From Planctomyces sp. SH-PL14 (GTDB lineage: Bacteria; Planctomycetota; Planctomycetia; Planctomycetales; Planctomycetaceae), in the NCBI RefSeq assembly GCF_001610835.1, contig NZ_CP011270.1, positions 806,001 through 870,000 of the forward strand: a stretch of DNA of 64,000 nt, in the 5' to 3' direction. The notes beneath the pieces are model-generated. The model did not search any database, was not told the origin of the DNA, and was given only the letters and a program-made list of their open reading frames with translations. This document shows positions 8,217 to 18,243 of the stretch, in pieces; position 1 is the stretch's first letter; every line of letters begins with the position of its first letter. The position numbers and the translations under genes are program-made.

Positions 8217-9593
8217 CTACAGGTCCCCAGACCCCTTGGGGGTGGGTTCCGCCGGCGCCATCGGCGCGTTCTGGCCGGCCGGGATGACCCCTTCCAGCAC
8301 GGTCGCCGGTTCCGTAACGGGGGAGTCAACGATGGTCCGTGGGGGAACCTTCACCGTCAGCCGGAACGAGGGGGGCAGCACGCGCCCGCCCGTTTTCTCC
8401 GTCTTCTCCTGGATCTCGAACATCCGTGCGTTGGACGGGACGGCGAAGTACAGCACTCCCTGCGGGTCTTCGTAGATGCAGGGGAAAATCTTCCCGTCCA
8501 CGACCGCCTCGACCCAGTGGCCGAGAGTCCGGTTAAGGGCGGGGACCCCGAGTCGATCGCGGAACTCGGCCATGTCGCGGATCCCCGACTGGTTCTGCAC
8601 CGCCGTCGACACACGGCTCACAAAATCGTTGGCAGCGCGGCCGATCGTTGTCGAGCGTGTGATCTGGAGACGCTCCGCGTTCTGGCTGAGCCAAGCCGAG
8701 ACGATCGGCACCTTGTGAGGATCGATGCGGACGATGTCGGTGTCGTAGCCATCCTTAACCTCGACGATGATTCCCCGCACGTCGCTGAGGAACGAGACCA
8801 CCATGAGGTTCGAGGCGAGGGGGATCGACGTTTTGTCGAGGACCTGCCGGACGAATTTCACCTGGTCCTCGGTCGCGCCCGCTTCCTGCCAGGAGACCGT
8901 GACGCTGATCGGTTTCTTGGGCTCGACGCGCTCGCCGTCGAGTTCTCCGACGTAGTGCTTCTCGTTCAGCTTCATGTAGCCCGCGACCGCTCCGGCGACG
9001 ATCACGATCGCCAGCACCGGGAGGGCGTAGACCCAGGTGGGGAGCGGCTGCCGGTTCCGGTACTGCGCCATCGCGGGCGAGCCCTGGTACTCCTCCGGCT
9101 CATCGTCGAAGAACTGAATATCGGCGTCCGCGCCATCCGTGGGAGGGTTGAAGGGATCGACCGGCTCGATGGGGCGGACCGGTTGGGCAACCGGCGGTTC
9201 GGCTTCCGCGACGGAGAATGGAGAGGGAGCGGGGGCCGAGGACTCGGAGCGCCGCTTGCGGCCGGAGCCCGAGGCTTCGTCGGCTGCCGTCCCTCCGCCA
9301 AACTTGGCGAAGAAGGATTCGGGGGCGCCCGGTTCGGCTGCGGCTGCCTCGCGGCGGACTGGACGAGGGGCCTCCGCGGGGGCAGCGGCCGGGGCCGCGT
9401 TCGCGCGGGAGGCGGATCGGCGGTCGGAGGGGGGTGCCGCTTCCGACGGCGGGGCCGGGGGAGCCGCGAGAGTGGAGGCGGCGGGTACGCGGATCCGCGC
9501 GCCGCACTTGGGGCACTTTCCGGATTTCCCTGCGGCGTTGTCCGGCACCTGGACGGCAGCGGAACACGAAGCACATTCAAACTGAATCGACAT
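8217..9593 (-). CDS. Zinc-ribbon, single-pass membrane protein of unknown function
   Basis: A protein of 458 residues. The N-terminus is a four-cysteine ribbon (CASC and CPKC about 20 residues apart, then GARIRVP), the type found at the start of many planctomycete membrane proteins. Residues ~45-200 are a Pro/Ala-rich, low-complexity linker. One transmembrane segment (WVYALPVLAIVIVAGAVAGYM) follows. The remaining ~240 residues are a folded extracytoplasmic region with the FRLTVKVPPRT motif near the end. The ribbon is thus cytoplasmic and the C-terminal domain outside. The function is unknown. ATG 9593 is preferred over an in-frame start nine bases upstream because the ribbon starts directly at MSIQFECASC. 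Confidence 0.75.
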   Translation of the reverse strand: MSIQFECASCSAAVQVPDNAAGKSGKCPKCGARIRVPAASTLAAPPAPPSEAAPPSDRRSASRANAAPAAAPAEAPRPVRREAAAAEPGAPESFFAKFGGGTAADEASGSGRKRRSESSAPAPSPFSVAEAEPPVAQPVRPIEPVDPFNPPTDGADADIQFFDDEPEEYQGSPAMAQYRNRQPLPTWVYALPVLAIVIVAGAVAGYMKLNEKHYVGELDGERVEPKKPISVTVSWQEAGATEDQVKFVRQVLDKTSIPLASNLMVVSFLSDVRGIIVEVKDGYDTDIVRIDPHKVPIVSAWLSQNAERLQITRSTTIGRAANDFVSRVSTAVQNQSGIRDMAEFRDRLGVPALNRTLGHWVEAVVDGKIFPCIYEDPQGVLYFAVPSNARMFEIQEKTEKTGGRVLPPSFRLTVKVPPRTIVDSPVTEPATVLEGVIPAGQNAPMAPAEPTPKGSGDL

Positions 9594-9706
9594 GAGTCCC
9601 AAGATCTACGGGCCACAATTCCGAGGTGGAATTGTAGTCGGATCCGGGACGGGACGCGCCGTCCAGCCCTGTTGTTCGGGGGGCGTTTTCTTGCGGAACG
9701 GGAGGT

Positions 9707-10117
9707 TCATCCCGCTCGGCGGCGTTCTTCGATCCAGACTTCTCGCTTGTTCGACTGCGGGCTGCGGCGGCGAGTGCGGGTTCCGAGTTCGAGCCAGCGG
9801 TCTTCCGTTTCGCGGATGAAGGAGCCGGCGAACAGGCGGTAGCAGCCCAGGAGGAGGAAGGCCCCGGCGGTTGAGGCGACGAAGCCCCAGGAGCTGATGG
9901 GAGAGACCTTGATACTGCTGGTGAAGAACGAGAGGGAGCCGCAGCCGATGACGGCTCCGACGATTCCCATGACGAGGGTTCCGACCGCTCCGCCGGGGTC
10001 GCGGCCGGGCATGATCGCTTTGGCGGTGAGTCCGACGACGGTTCCGAAGCCGACCCACAGCAGGATTTCGTGGGCTCCCTGCTCGAGCGACGTCATGAGG
10101 GAAGCGTCCAGTGCCAT
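9707..10117 (-). CDS. GlsB/YeaQ/YmgE-like small membrane protein
   Basis: A protein of 136 residues. ATG 10117 has a GGAG six bases upstream on the minus strand. Two or three hydrophobic helices are present (ILLWVGFGTVVGLTAKAIM, GTLVMGIVGAVIGCGSLSF and WGFVASTAGAFLLLGCYRLF). The first carries the G-x-x-x-G-L-x-A-K-x-I-M-P-G-R-D-P-G-G pattern that marks transglycosylase-associated / GlsB-type stress proteins. It differs from short GlsB proteins by a charged ~35-residue C-terminal tail rich in arginine. The family is linked to stress, but the biochemical role is unknown. Confidence 0.75.
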   Translation of the reverse strand: MALDASLMTSLEQGAHEILLWVGFGTVVGLTAKAIMPGRDPGGAVGTLVMGIVGAVIGCGSLSFFTSSIKVSPISSWGFVASTAGAFLLLGCYRLFAGSFIRETEDRWLELGTRTRRRSPQSNKREVWIEERRRAG

Positions 10118-10261
10118 GGGAGTCTCCGGGAGCGGTGTTGGCCCCGTTTTTGGCGGGACGCGCTTCATGGGATCGACGCGGTGAAACCGTCAGCTCGCGT
10201 CAAATCGGTCTTTCCCGTAGGGCTCCCGCAGATTTCGCAGATTGCCAAAGCTGAGCCGTGT

Positions 10262-10569
10262 CCTCGCCGGCACGACTCGATAGCTCAAACCCAACGTCCC
10301 ACGGCCGCCTGGGGTCAAGGGGGTCCTACCCCCTTGCCGCCGGAGGCACTTCCATGAGGAACCGTGGGACACAACGGATGTCCCTTTTGTGGAACCGGCG
10401 TTGAGACTTCCCGCTCGCATCGGAATCCCCGCGGGTTGGTGAGGGGGCATACGACACGCTGTCCGCGCTTGGACACGATCTCCTTCAGACATCTCTCGAC
10501 GAGAGGGCCTCCGGCGGGCAAGAGGGCGTTGCCCCCTTGCATCCCCCACCAGGGTGCCCCTGGACCCGG
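10262..10569 (+). repeat. Structured intergenic repeat family, copy B
   Basis: It has the same order of blocks as copy A. Hairpin I has one extra G-C pair (stem CAAGGGGG/CCCCCTTG, loop TCCTA). The long-range helix, the TGTCC/GGACA dyad, and hairpins II and III are all present. It lies between the divergent GlsB-like and transglutaminase genes, about 125 bases ahead of the latter's start, so it might lie in that gene's leader. Confidence 0.9.
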
Positions 10570-10695
10570 TTGGTGGGGATGCTGGCTATCGTTCTGCCGA
10601 GATCGTGTTCAAATCGTCCACGGGATGTGAATAGAATCCTAACATTCCCCCCGGGACGGTGTTCCAGCACCCTCAGCCCTCCGTTCGGAGCCCGT

Positions 10696-12177
10696 ATGCG
10701 ATCGCTCGTTTCCGCCCTCCTCCTTTTCGCTGCCTGCTCAATCACCCTCCATCCGGCCCGCGCCGATTCCGAGACCTCCAAGCCGCGCGAAGACTGGCAG
10801 GTCATCTTCCTCGGCGGCCAGCGGGTCGGATACTCCAGCTCCAACACGCGGACGGTCACCCGCAACGGCCAGGAAGTCCTGATCTCGGACACCCTCGTCG
10901 CCATGACGATCAAACGCTTCGGCGTCTCCCTCAAAATGATCGTCCGGCAGTCCTCCGAAGAGGACCCCAAGTCCGGCCGACTCCTGAGCTCCTCGTTCAT
11001 CTCCGAGAACCCGCCGATCAGCAAAACTGAAATGACCGGGCGGGCCGAAGGAAACGCCTTCCTCCTGGAGACCCGCAACTCGGGCCGCGTGACGAAGTCC
11101 CGCGTCGAGATCGGCGACGACGTCCGCTCCCCCGCCTGGCAGGAACGGTACCTGGAGGAACATCCCCTCAAGCCAGGGGAAAGCGCGACGTTCAAGATCT
11201 TCTCCCCCGAGACTGCCAAGGTCGCCACGATCAGCCTCAAGGCCCTGGAGCCCGGAGAGACGAAGCTCCTCGACGGATCGGTCCGAAAGTTCGACCGGAC
11301 CGAGATGAAGAACTCGATCACCCCCGGCGTCGACATGCTGATCTTCAGCGAGCCCGACGGGAAAGTGGCCAAGCTCGAGACGAACGTCCTGGGCATGACG
11401 ACCTACGCGGTGTCTGAGGCCGAAGCCCTGAAGGCGATCCCGGAGTCGGAACTGGACATCGGCCTCGACGGCCTCATCAAGGTCGAGGTTCCGGATCCGC
11501 ACCACGCCGAGACCGTGACCTACCGCATCACCGCCACCTCCGCCGATCCCTCAACGTTGTTCGAGAGCGGACGGGACGGCCAGCAGGTGACCCGCAAGAC
11601 CCCTTCGGAAACGCTTCTGACCGTCTCGCGGGTGCGGCCCCAGCCGCAGCCCGAGCCCGCCAAGAGTCTTCGGGAGGCGAACTCGTTCCTCGACTCGGAC
11701 AACCCGAAGGTCCGCGCCCTCGCGGATGAGTACGACGCCGCTGGCCAGAGTCCGCGGGAGATTGCCAAGGGGCTGACGCACTTTGTCCACCGGCGGACAA
11801 AGAACAAGACCTTCTCCGTCGCAATGGCGACCGCCACCGAAGTCGCAGAGTCGCTGACCGGCGACTGCACGGAGCACTCCGTCCTGCTCGCCGCGCTGCT
11901 GCGGGCCAAGGGGATTCCCTCGCGAGTCGCCATCGGACTGGTCTACGTCGATCCGATCAAGGCGTTTGGCGGCCACATGTGGACCGAAGCCTACGTCGAT
12001 GGCGCCTGGGTCCCGTTCGACTCCGCGCTGGAGATCGTCGACGTCCGGTCGGGCCATCTCAAGATGGGGGACTCGGACCTCTCGGATCAGTCTCCTAATC
12101 CGATGACCGACTTCGTGAAGATGATTCACCTCTGGTCCGGTGCGACGATCGCGGTCGTCGATCCGGCCGCGAAGTAA
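10696..12177 (+). CDS. Secreted transglutaminase-like domain protein
   Basis: A protein of 493 residues with a signal peptide (MRSLVSALLLFAACSITLHPARA). Residues ~25-330 are a beta-rich region with no motif I can name. The C-terminal third is a transglutaminase-core domain. It has the nucleophile cysteine in TGDCTEHSVLLAALLRA, the histidine in GGHMWTEAYVDG and the aspartate in WVPFDSAL, in the usual C-H-D order. Such bacterial domains act as periplasmic peptidases or cross-linkers; the substrate is unknown. The start codon follows repeat copy B. The mnmE start is only 30 bases downstream, so read-through is possible. Confidence 0.85.
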   Translation: MRSLVSALLLFAACSITLHPARADSETSKPREDWQVIFLGGQRVGYSSSNTRTVTRNGQEVLISDTLVAMTIKRFGVSLKMIVRQSSEEDPKSGRLLSSSFISENPPISKTEMTGRAEGNAFLLETRNSGRVTKSRVEIGDDVRSPAWQERYLEEHPLKPGESATFKIFSPETAKVATISLKALEPGETKLLDGSVRKFDRTEMKNSITPGVDMLIFSEPDGKVAKLETNVLGMTTYAVSEAEALKAIPESELDIGLDGLIKVEVPDPHHAETVTYRITATSADPSTLFESGRDGQQVTRKTPSETLLTVSRVRPQPQPEPAKSLREANSFLDSDNPKVRALADEYDAAGQSPREIAKGLTHFVHRRTKNKTFSVAMATATEVAESLTGDCTEHSVLLAALLRAKGIPSRVAIGLVYVDPIKAFGGHMWTEAYVDGAWVPFDSALEIVDVRSGHLKMGDSDLSDQSPNPMTDFVKMIHLWSGATIAVVDPAAK

Positions 12178-12207
12178 CGGGCTCAGGGAAGGAAGTCACT
12201 CGCGACG

Positions 12208-13590
12208 ATGGACCTCGACGAGCCGATCTGCGCCATCGCTTCCGCTCCGGGCCGCGCTCCGCGCGGAATCATCCGCGTTTCCGGACGCGATGTCGTGACG
12301 GTGGTCGAGCAACTCCTGCCGGCTACGGATGAGGAGGCCGCCGCCTCACCGACCGCGGCCCGCCGGACGCGACGTGCGTTCACCCTGACGGAGGGACCGG
12401 CCGACCTCCGCCGGTCGGTTCCGGTGGACCTTCATGTCTGGCCGACGAGCCGCAGCTACACCGGGCAGCCGATGGCGGAGCTGCACCTCGTCGGTTCGCC
12501 GCCGATCCTGGAACTGGCGCTGGAACGCCTTGTCCGAAATGGCTGCCGGTTGGCTCGGCCGGGGGAGTTCACGCTGCGGGCCTTCCTGGCGGGGCGGATG
12601 GACCTCACGCAGGCCGAGGCGGTGCTGGGCGTCATCGACGCCGAGAGCGAGCACCAGCTCCAGACGGCGCTGACGCAACTGGCCGGGGGCTTGTCGCGGC
12701 GGCTCGGAGACCTTCGCGAGCAGCTGCTCTGCGATCTGGCGGACCTGGAGGCGGGGCTCGACTTTGTGGAAGAGGACATCGAATTCGTCAGCCGCACGGA
12801 TGTCCGGCGGCGAGTCCAGGAGACGATCACCGACGTCGCCACGCTCCTCCGCGTTGCGGAAACCCGTCATCGGGACGCCGCCCGGCCGCAGGTCGTGCTC
12901 GTCGGGTTGCCGAATGCCGGCAAGAGCACGCTGTTCAACGCTCTCACCGGCCGCGATCAGGCGATTGTCTCGGATGTCGCCGGGACCACCCGCGACGTTG
13001 TTCAGGCGATGGCGGAAATCGACGGACTGTCGGTCGACCTGTTCGACACCGCCGGCTGGGAGGCACCGTCGGACGAGATCATGGCTCAGGCAACCGGGCA
13101 GCGGGTGTCGCGGCTTGAACAGGCAGATGTCGTGATCTGGTGCGACGCGGCCGACGCAACAGAGCTGGAGCAGGCCGCGAGTCGCGAGCTTCGAGCGCGG
13201 CTCCCAAGGCCGCCGGACCTCGACCTGCTGCTGAAATGCGACGCCGGAACGCAGAGAGTTGGCGACGGGCCGCGGGGACATGTGTCGTGCAGCGTGAAGT
13301 CCGGGTTCGGGATGGCCGAAGTCATCGGGGCAATCGCGGGCCGGGCGCGGCGGGACTTTGGTCGGCGGGACGAGATCATCCCCTCGACCGCCGTCCGGTG
13401 CCGGGAGGAACTGCGGGCCGCCCTGACGGCCCTTGAATCCGCGATCGCGGCCCTCGACGGCGACCTCGGCGACGAGGTGATCTCGATGGAGCTGCGGCAG
13501 GCGCTCGACCGGATCGGCGAGATCACCGGGGCAGTCTCGAACGAGGATGTGCTCGACCGGCTGTTCGCCCGCTTCTGTATCGGCAAGTAG
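12208..13590 (+). CDS. mnmE: tRNA uridine-5-carboxymethylaminomethyl synthesis GTPase MnmE
   Basis: A protein of 460 residues, typical for the family. The N-terminal folate-binding domain starts with DEPICAIASAPGRAPRGIIRVSG. Then come the helical domain (DLTQAEAVLGVIDAES) and the inserted G domain. The G domain has P-loop GLPNAGKSTLFNAL, G2 GTTRD and G3 DTAGW. The C-terminus ends CIGK, the family C-x-G-K signature whose cysteine is needed for activity. With MnmG it modifies U34 of certain tRNAs in the cytoplasm. The G4 motif (usually NKxD) appears here as LLKCDAG, a deviation at the asparagine position. Confidence 0.95.
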   Translation: MDLDEPICAIASAPGRAPRGIIRVSGRDVVTVVEQLLPATDEEAAASPTAARRTRRAFTLTEGPADLRRSVPVDLHVWPTSRSYTGQPMAELHLVGSPPILELALERLVRNGCRLARPGEFTLRAFLAGRMDLTQAEAVLGVIDAESEHQLQTALTQLAGGLSRRLGDLREQLLCDLADLEAGLDFVEEDIEFVSRTDVRRRVQETITDVATLLRVAETRHRDAARPQVVLVGLPNAGKSTLFNALTGRDQAIVSDVAGTTRDVVQAMAEIDGLSVDLFDTAGWEAPSDEIMAQATGQRVSRLEQADVVIWCDAADATELEQAASRELRARLPRPPDLDLLLKCDAGTQRVGDGPRGHVSCSVKSGFGMAEVIGAIAGRARRDFGRRDEIIPSTAVRCREELRAALTALESAIAALDGDLGDEVISMELRQALDRIGEITGAVSNEDVLDRLFARFCIGK

Positions 13591-13685
13591 CCTCCGCGGA
13601 ACCCCCTGTCCCGCCTAGAATTGAAGCCTGCTGGACGTTGGGACCGCATTGCACTAAACATGCGGTGGAATGCAGGAGATTTGAG

Positions 13686-14744
13686 TTGGAACTCGACACT
13701 TTGGCGAAGGGAACCGGCGAGTGGCTGCGAGGGTCGGGACCGGAGTCCGACGTCGTCATTTCGACGCGGATCCGTCTGGCCCGAAACGTTAGCGCAGATC
13801 CCTTTCCTCCCCGCGCCTCGGATGAGACCAAGGCGGCGGTCGAGTCGTTGCTGCGCGAGCCGGTTTGCCGGCAGTTCGCGAACCAGGAATTCACCTATCT
13901 CCGCCTCGACCAGCTGACGCAGCTCGACGGCCAGTTCCTCGTCGAACGGCAGATGATCAGCCGCGAGCACGCGGAAGGGACCGGGCCCCGCGGCGTGGCG
14001 ATCAACGCGTCGGAGACGACGAGCGTCATGATCAATGAGGAGGATCACCTGCGGATGCAGTCCCTCCGCAGCGGCTTCGCCGTCGACGAGTGCTGGCAGG
14101 AAGCGAATGCGGTCGACGATTCCCTCCAGCAGGCGGTGACGTTCGCCTACAGCCCGCAGTTCGGCTTCCTGACGGCGTGCCCCACGAACGTAGGGACCGG
14201 GATGCGGGTCAGCGTGATGGTCCACCTCCCCGCCCTCGTCATGACGAAGGAGATCCAGAAGGTCTTCCAGGCGATGCAGCGGATGGGACTGGCGGTCCGC
14301 GGCCTCTACGGCGAGGGGAGCCAGGCGATGGGAGATTTCTACCAGATCTCCAATCAAACGACGCTTGGCCGCTCCGAGGCCCAGATCCTGGCGAACGTGA
14401 AGCGGATGGTGCCGGACATCCTCAGCTACGAGCGGCGGGCGCGGCAGGCGCTCCTCAAGGACGCCCGGGCACAGCTGCACGACAAGGTATCGCGGGCCTT
14501 CGGGGTCCTGCAGAACGCCCGGACGATCACCGCCGAAGAGACGATGCACCTCCTCTCGAGCGTGCGGCTCGGGCTGTCGCTGGGCCTCGTCAGCGGCGTC
14601 ACGATTCCCGACCTCAACGTGCTGTTTATCCACACGCAGCCGGCCCATCTGCAGAAGCTGCATCAGACGTCGCTGGAGTCCAAGGACCGCAACGCCGCGC
14701 GGGCCGCGTTCCTCCGCGACCGCCTGGGACCCGCCGCGACATGA
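13686..14744 (+). CDS. mcsB: Protein-arginine kinase McsB (ATP:guanido phosphotransferase)
   Basis: About 352 residues from TTG 13686. This start is chosen because AGGAG lies seven bases upstream and the protein then begins LELDTLAKGTGEWL as in the family; an earlier in-frame TTG at 13638 lacks such a site. Motifs seen are VVISTRIRLARN (nucleotide-binding arginines), SVMINEEDHLRMQ (catalytic loop glutamates), ACPTNVGTGMR, and a C-terminal RAAFLRDRLG segment resembling the phosphoarginine-sensing end of Bacillus McsB. McsB phosphorylates arginines and marks proteins for ClpCP. Its usual neighbours ctsR, mcsA and clpC are absent. Its stop overlaps the next gene's start in ATGA. Confidence 0.92.
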   Translation: MELDTLAKGTGEWLRGSGPESDVVISTRIRLARNVSADPFPPRASDETKAAVESLLREPVCRQFANQEFTYLRLDQLTQLDGQFLVERQMISREHAEGTGPRGVAINASETTSVMINEEDHLRMQSLRSGFAVDECWQEANAVDDSLQQAVTFAYSPQFGFLTACPTNVGTGMRVSVMVHLPALVMTKEIQKVFQAMQRMGLAVRGLYGEGSQAMGDFYQISNQTTLGRSEAQILANVKRMVPDILSYERRARQALLKDARAQLHDKVSRAFGVLQNARTITAEETMHLLSSVRLGLSLGLVSGVTIPDLNVLFIHTQPAHLQKLHQTSLESKDRNAARAAFLRDRLGPAAT

Positions 14745-15463
14745 CCAGTGCCGCGGCCACGCTTCCCGCTCCCTTCCATGAGCTCGACCTTCCGCCTCTT
14801 CCCGCCTTGCCGGGGGGATGGACCGTCGAAACCTTCCGCGCCGGATCCCGGGACCTGCGGCTCCTGAAGCCGGCGACCCCCGACGTCCTGCTGGACGATC
14901 CGGACGTGATCCGCGCGCACCAGAAGAACGGCTACATGCCCTACTGGGGGTACGTGTGGCCCTCGTCCTACACCATGATCAGGGCGCTGGAGAGGCCCCC
15001 CTGGAAACGGGGCGAGCGTGTTCTGGAACTCGGCACAGGGACGGGGATCGTCGGCCTCGCGATGCAGGAGGCGGGGGATGTCGTGACCTACAGCGACTAC
15101 GACCCGACTTCCTGCCTCCTCTGCCGGTACAACGCCCTGGTGAACGGGTTCTCCGCGGACGACGTCCTGCAGCTCGACTGGAACGCGCCGGGAAGCGAAA
15201 CGTTTCCGGTCATCGTGGGCTGCGAAGTGACTTACGAGCGGGGGAACCATCCCCTGCTGCTGAAAGTCATTGACCGGATGCTGACGCCCGACGGCATCTG
15301 CTGGCTCGGCGAGCCCGGGCGGTACTGGTCGCGATTCTTCTTCGACGACGCCCGCCAGCAGTTTCGCGTTCGCGTGCTGAACGAGCGTCTGGAGGAGATC
15401 GACGCTCCTCGGAGCGATGCGTTCCAGATCTTCGAGCTGAAGAAGCGGTCGACTGAAAACTGA
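14741..15463 (+). CDS. Class I SAM-dependent methyltransferase (protein-lysine MTase-like)
   Basis: A protein of 240 residues, translationally coupled to mcsB by a 4-base ATGA overlap. Motif I is VLELGTGTGIVGLAMQEAG, the acidic motif II is TYSDYDPT, and VIVGCEVTYER fills the post-motif position. The preceding PYWGYVWPSSYTM segment resembles the 'W-x-x-W-P-S' region of METTL/ETFB-type protein methyltransferases. The substrate is unknown. The coupling to McsB suggests, by inference only, a role in protein modification. Its stop falls within a short repeated CTGAAAACTGAC tract. Confidence 0.8.
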   Translation: MTSAAATLPAPFHELDLPPLPALPGGWTVETFRAGSRDLRLLKPATPDVLLDDPDVIRAHQKNGYMPYWGYVWPSSYTMIRALERPPWKRGERVLELGTGTGIVGLAMQEAGDVVTYSDYDPTSCLLCRYNALVNGFSADDVLQLDWNAPGSETFPVIVGCEVTYERGNHPLLLKVIDRMLTPDGICWLGEPGRYWSRFFFDDARQQFRVRVLNERLEEIDAPRSDAFQIFELKKRSTEN

Positions 15464-15478
15464 CGACCGACAACTTCC

Positions 15479-16540
15479 CTACACCCGCGTCAGCTTCTTG
15501 CCCCGCTCGTGGAGATCGACCGGGATCGCGGAGATCAGCTGCTCGACGACGTTGTCGGGCGAGACCCCTTCGCTGCTCGCCTGGAACGTCGTCACGATCC
15601 GGTGCCGCAGGACCGGAGCCGCGACCGCCTTCACGTCGTCTGTCGAGACGTGGAAGCGGCCCTCCAGGATCGCCCGGGCCTTCGCGCCGAGGATGAGGTA
15701 CTGCCCCGCCCGCGGTCCAGCTCCCCAGGAGATGTACTGCTTCACGAAACTCGTCGCGTCTTCTTCGTTCGGCCGCGTCGCCCGGACAAGGTCGCGGGCA
15801 TAGACGAAGACGTGCTCGGCGACCGGGACTTTGCGGACGATTTCCTGCAGGGCCAGGATCTGCTCGCCGGTGAGGGCGTGCTTGAGCTGCGGCTCGTCGC
15901 CGCTCGTCGTCTGCTTGAGGATCCGCAGCTCTTCAGCCGCGGTCGGGTACTTGACCACGATGTTGAACATGAACCGGTCGAGCTGCGCTTCGGGAAGCGG
16001 ATAGGTCCCTTCCTGCTCGATCGGGTTCTGCGTGGCGAGGACGAAGAACGGGCTCGGCAGCCGGTAGGTGTTCGAGCCGACCGTGACGTGCCGCTCCTGC
16101 ATCGCCTCCAGGAGCGCCGCCTGGGTCTTGGGGGGCGTCCGGTTGATCTCGTCCGCCAGGAGCATGTGCGTGAAGAGGGGCCCCTGCATGAACTGGAACG
16201 TGCGGCGGCCGGTCTCCGGGTCGTCCTGGAGGACGTCGGTCCCCGTGATGTCGGAGGGCATCAGGTCGGGGGTGAACTGGATCCGGCGAAACGAGAGCTG
16301 CAGGATCTTGGCGACCGTGCTGACGAGCAGCGTCTTGGCGAGCCCGGGAACACCGACCAGAAGGCAGTGCCCCTTGCTGAAGAGGGCGATCAGGAGCTGA
16401 TCGACCACTTCGTTCTGGCCGATGATGACCTTCCCGATCTCCTCCCGCATCCGCGAGTAGGCGCTCGCCAGCCCCCGGATCGCCTGGGCTTCCTTCTCGC
16501 GAGCATCGCCGCCGCCGCCGAGATCCGCTTCTGCCACCAT
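15479..16540 (-). CDS. MoxR-family AAA+ ATPase
   Basis: About 353 residues from ATG 16540. AAA_3 core: Walker [11 protein letters not shown], Walker [10 protein letters not shown] with the [16 protein letters not shown] segment after it, sensor 1 [22 protein letters not shown], and sensor 2 in the C-terminal lid. MoxR ATPases usually act as chaperones that mature metal- or VWA-containing partners and are coded next to DUF58/VWA genes. Here no such partner is adjacent; the neighbours are a methyltransferase and glutamine synthetase. The open frame continues upstream of 16540, but that part is Arg/Ser-rich and unlikely to be coding. Confidence 0.9.
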   Translation of the reverse strand: MVAEADLGGGGDAREKEAQAIRGLASAYSRMREEIGKVIIGQNEVVDQLLIALFSKGHCLLVGVPGLAKTLLVSTVAKILQLSFRRIQFTPDLMPSDITGTDVLQDDPETGRRTFQFMQGPLFTHMLLADEINRTPPKTQAALLEAMQERHVTVGSNTYRLPSPFFVLATQNPIEQEGTYPLPEAQLDRFMFNIVVKYPTAAEELRILKQTTSGDEPQLKHALTGEQILALQEIVRKVPVAEHVFVYARDLVRATRPNEEDATSFVKQYISWGAGPRAGQYLILGAKARAILEGRFHVSTDDVKAVAAPVLRHRIVTTFQASSEGVSPDNVVEQLISAIPVDLHERGKKLTRV

Positions 16541-16626
16541 GACCGTGACTCCGGACGAATGAGAGCTGCTTCTTCGTACGGGCGACGCGGCCGCGCGAAC
16601 GCAGCTCGCGGCCGGACGCCGATCGA

Positions 16627-18039
16627 TCAAATGTCGTAGTACATCGCGAATTCCCACGGATGCGGGCGTTCGCGGATGGCGTCGACTTCCTGAGTCTGCT
16701 TGTACCAGATCCAGGTGTCGATGACGTCTTCGGTGAAGACGTCCCCCCGCAGGAGGAACTGGTGGTCCTCGCGGAGGGCCGCCAGGGACTCTTCGAGCGA
16801 GGCCGGGACCTTCGGGAACGCCTCGAGTTCGCTCGGACGGAGATCGTAAATGTCCTTGTCGAGCGGCGGACCGGGATCGATCTGCCGCTGGATGCCGTCG
16901 AGGGCCGCCATCAGGATCGAGGCCATCGCGAGATAGCCGTTGCTCGACGCGTCCGGACAGCGGAACTCGAACCGCTTGTTCCCCGGCCGGGACTTGTGGA
17001 CCGGGATCCGGACCGCCGCCGAGCGGTTCCGGAAGCTGTAGGTCAGGTTGATCGGGGCTTCAAAGCCCGGCACGAGCCGCTTGTAGCTGTTCGTCGTCGG
17101 GCAGCAGAACGCCATCAGGGCCGGAGCGTGCTTCAGGATCCCGCCGAGGGCGTAGAGGGCGGTCTCACTGAGGCCGCCGTAGCCCGATCCCGCGAAGAGG
17201 GGCTGGTTCGCCTTCCAGAGCGAGAGGTGCAGGTGCAGCCCCGAGCCGTTGTCGTTCCAGAGGGGCTTCGGCATGAACGTCGCCGACTTACCGTGGCGGG
17301 CGGCGACGTTCTTGACGATGTACTTCATCCGCAGCAGGTGGTCCGCCGACCGGACCAGCGGACCGTACTTGAGGTCGATCTCGCACTGCCCGGCGGTCGC
17401 GACCTCGTGGTACTGAGCCCCGACGTCGACCCCGCATTCCTGCAGGGCGAGCATGATCTCGGTCCGCAGGTCCTGGAGCGTGTCGCTCGGGGGGATCGGG
17501 AGGTAGCCCTGCTTCTTGCGGATCTTGTAGCCCGCATTCGTCCCCTGCTGGGGGGCGCCACGGTTCCACTCCCCCTCGATGCTGTCGATGTGGTAGTAAC
17601 CCTCGTGGTCGTTCTGGTCGAAGCGGACGTTGTCGAAGATGAAGAACTCCGACTGCACGCCGAAGCTCGCCACGTCCGCGATCCCGGTGGAGAGCATGTA
17701 CCGCTCCGCTTTGCGGGCGACGTTCCGGGGGTCCTTCGCGTAGTCCTCGCGGGTGATCGGCTCCTGGATGTTGCAGGTCATCACCAGCGTCGACTGATGG
17801 AACGGGTCGACGTAGGCGGTCTCGGCCTGCGGAACGACGAGCATGTCGCTCTCGTTGATCGCCTGCCATCCGCGGATCGACGAGCCGTCGATCGTGAAGC
17901 CTTCGGCGAAGCTGTCCTCCGTCAGCTCCTTCACGGGGATCGTGAAGTGCTTCTGGGTGCCGGGAAAGTCCATAAATCGGAGGTCGACCGCTCGAATTTC
18001 CGCCCGCCGACAGAGCGCAAGAACTTCCTTGGGTGTCAT
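16627..18039 (-). CDS. glnA: Type I glutamine synthetase
   Basis: 470 residues from ATG 18039 ([22 protein letters not shown]), the standard GSI length. The in-frame extension to 18123 is unlike the family. Motifs: [47 protein letters not shown], and [14 protein letters not shown]. The tyrosine in [10 protein letters not shown] lies where the adenylylation site of enterobacterial GlnA falls (NLYDLPPE), so control by adenylylation is possible. The enzyme makes glutamine from glutamate and ammonia in the cytoplasm. No glnB or ntr genes are adjacent. It is 204 bases downstream of the Hsp70 gene on the same strand. Confidence 0.95.
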   Translation of the reverse strand: MTPKEVLALCRRAEIRAVDLRFMDFPGTQKHFTIPVKELTEDSFAEGFTIDGSSIRGWQAINESDMLVVPQAETAYVDPFHQSTLVMTCNIQEPITREDYAKDPRNVARKAERYMLSTGIADVASFGVQSEFFIFDNVRFDQNDHEGYYHIDSIEGEWNRGAPQQGTNAGYKIRKKQGYLPIPPSDTLQDLRTEIMLALQECGVDVGAQYHEVATAGQCEIDLKYGPLVRSADHLLRMKYIVKNVAARHGKSATFMPKPLWNDNGSGLHLHLSLWKANQPLFAGSGYGGLSETALYALGGILKHAPALMAFCCPTTNSYKRLVPGFEAPINLTYSFRNRSAAVRIPVHKSRPGNKRFEFRCPDASSNGYLAMASILMAALDGIQRQIDPGPPLDKDIYDLRPSELEAFPKVPASLEESLAALREDHQFLLRGDVFTEDVIDTWIWYKQTQEVDAIRERPHPWEFAMYYDI

Positions 18040-18243
18040 GGATGCCGTGATTGCTGTGATGACGTCTAACGGTGAGCGACCACCAGAGAGTCTGTGGGTT
18101 GACGGCCTGAACGTCAATGACACGGCGACTTTATAACGATCGTCCGAACGAAGATTCTTCAGCGCGCTCGTAAATCGCCTCCCCTGCCCCGTCCAGAGCG
18201 GCGGTGGCCGGCGGGAGGCCTTCGGTTCGGGCGGGCGATCGGC

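Noticed and set aside
16660-18069. Long plus-strand open frames opposite glnA, the Hsp70 and other minus-strand genes
   Set aside because: They are codon-bias shadows of high-GC genes, with no family motif.
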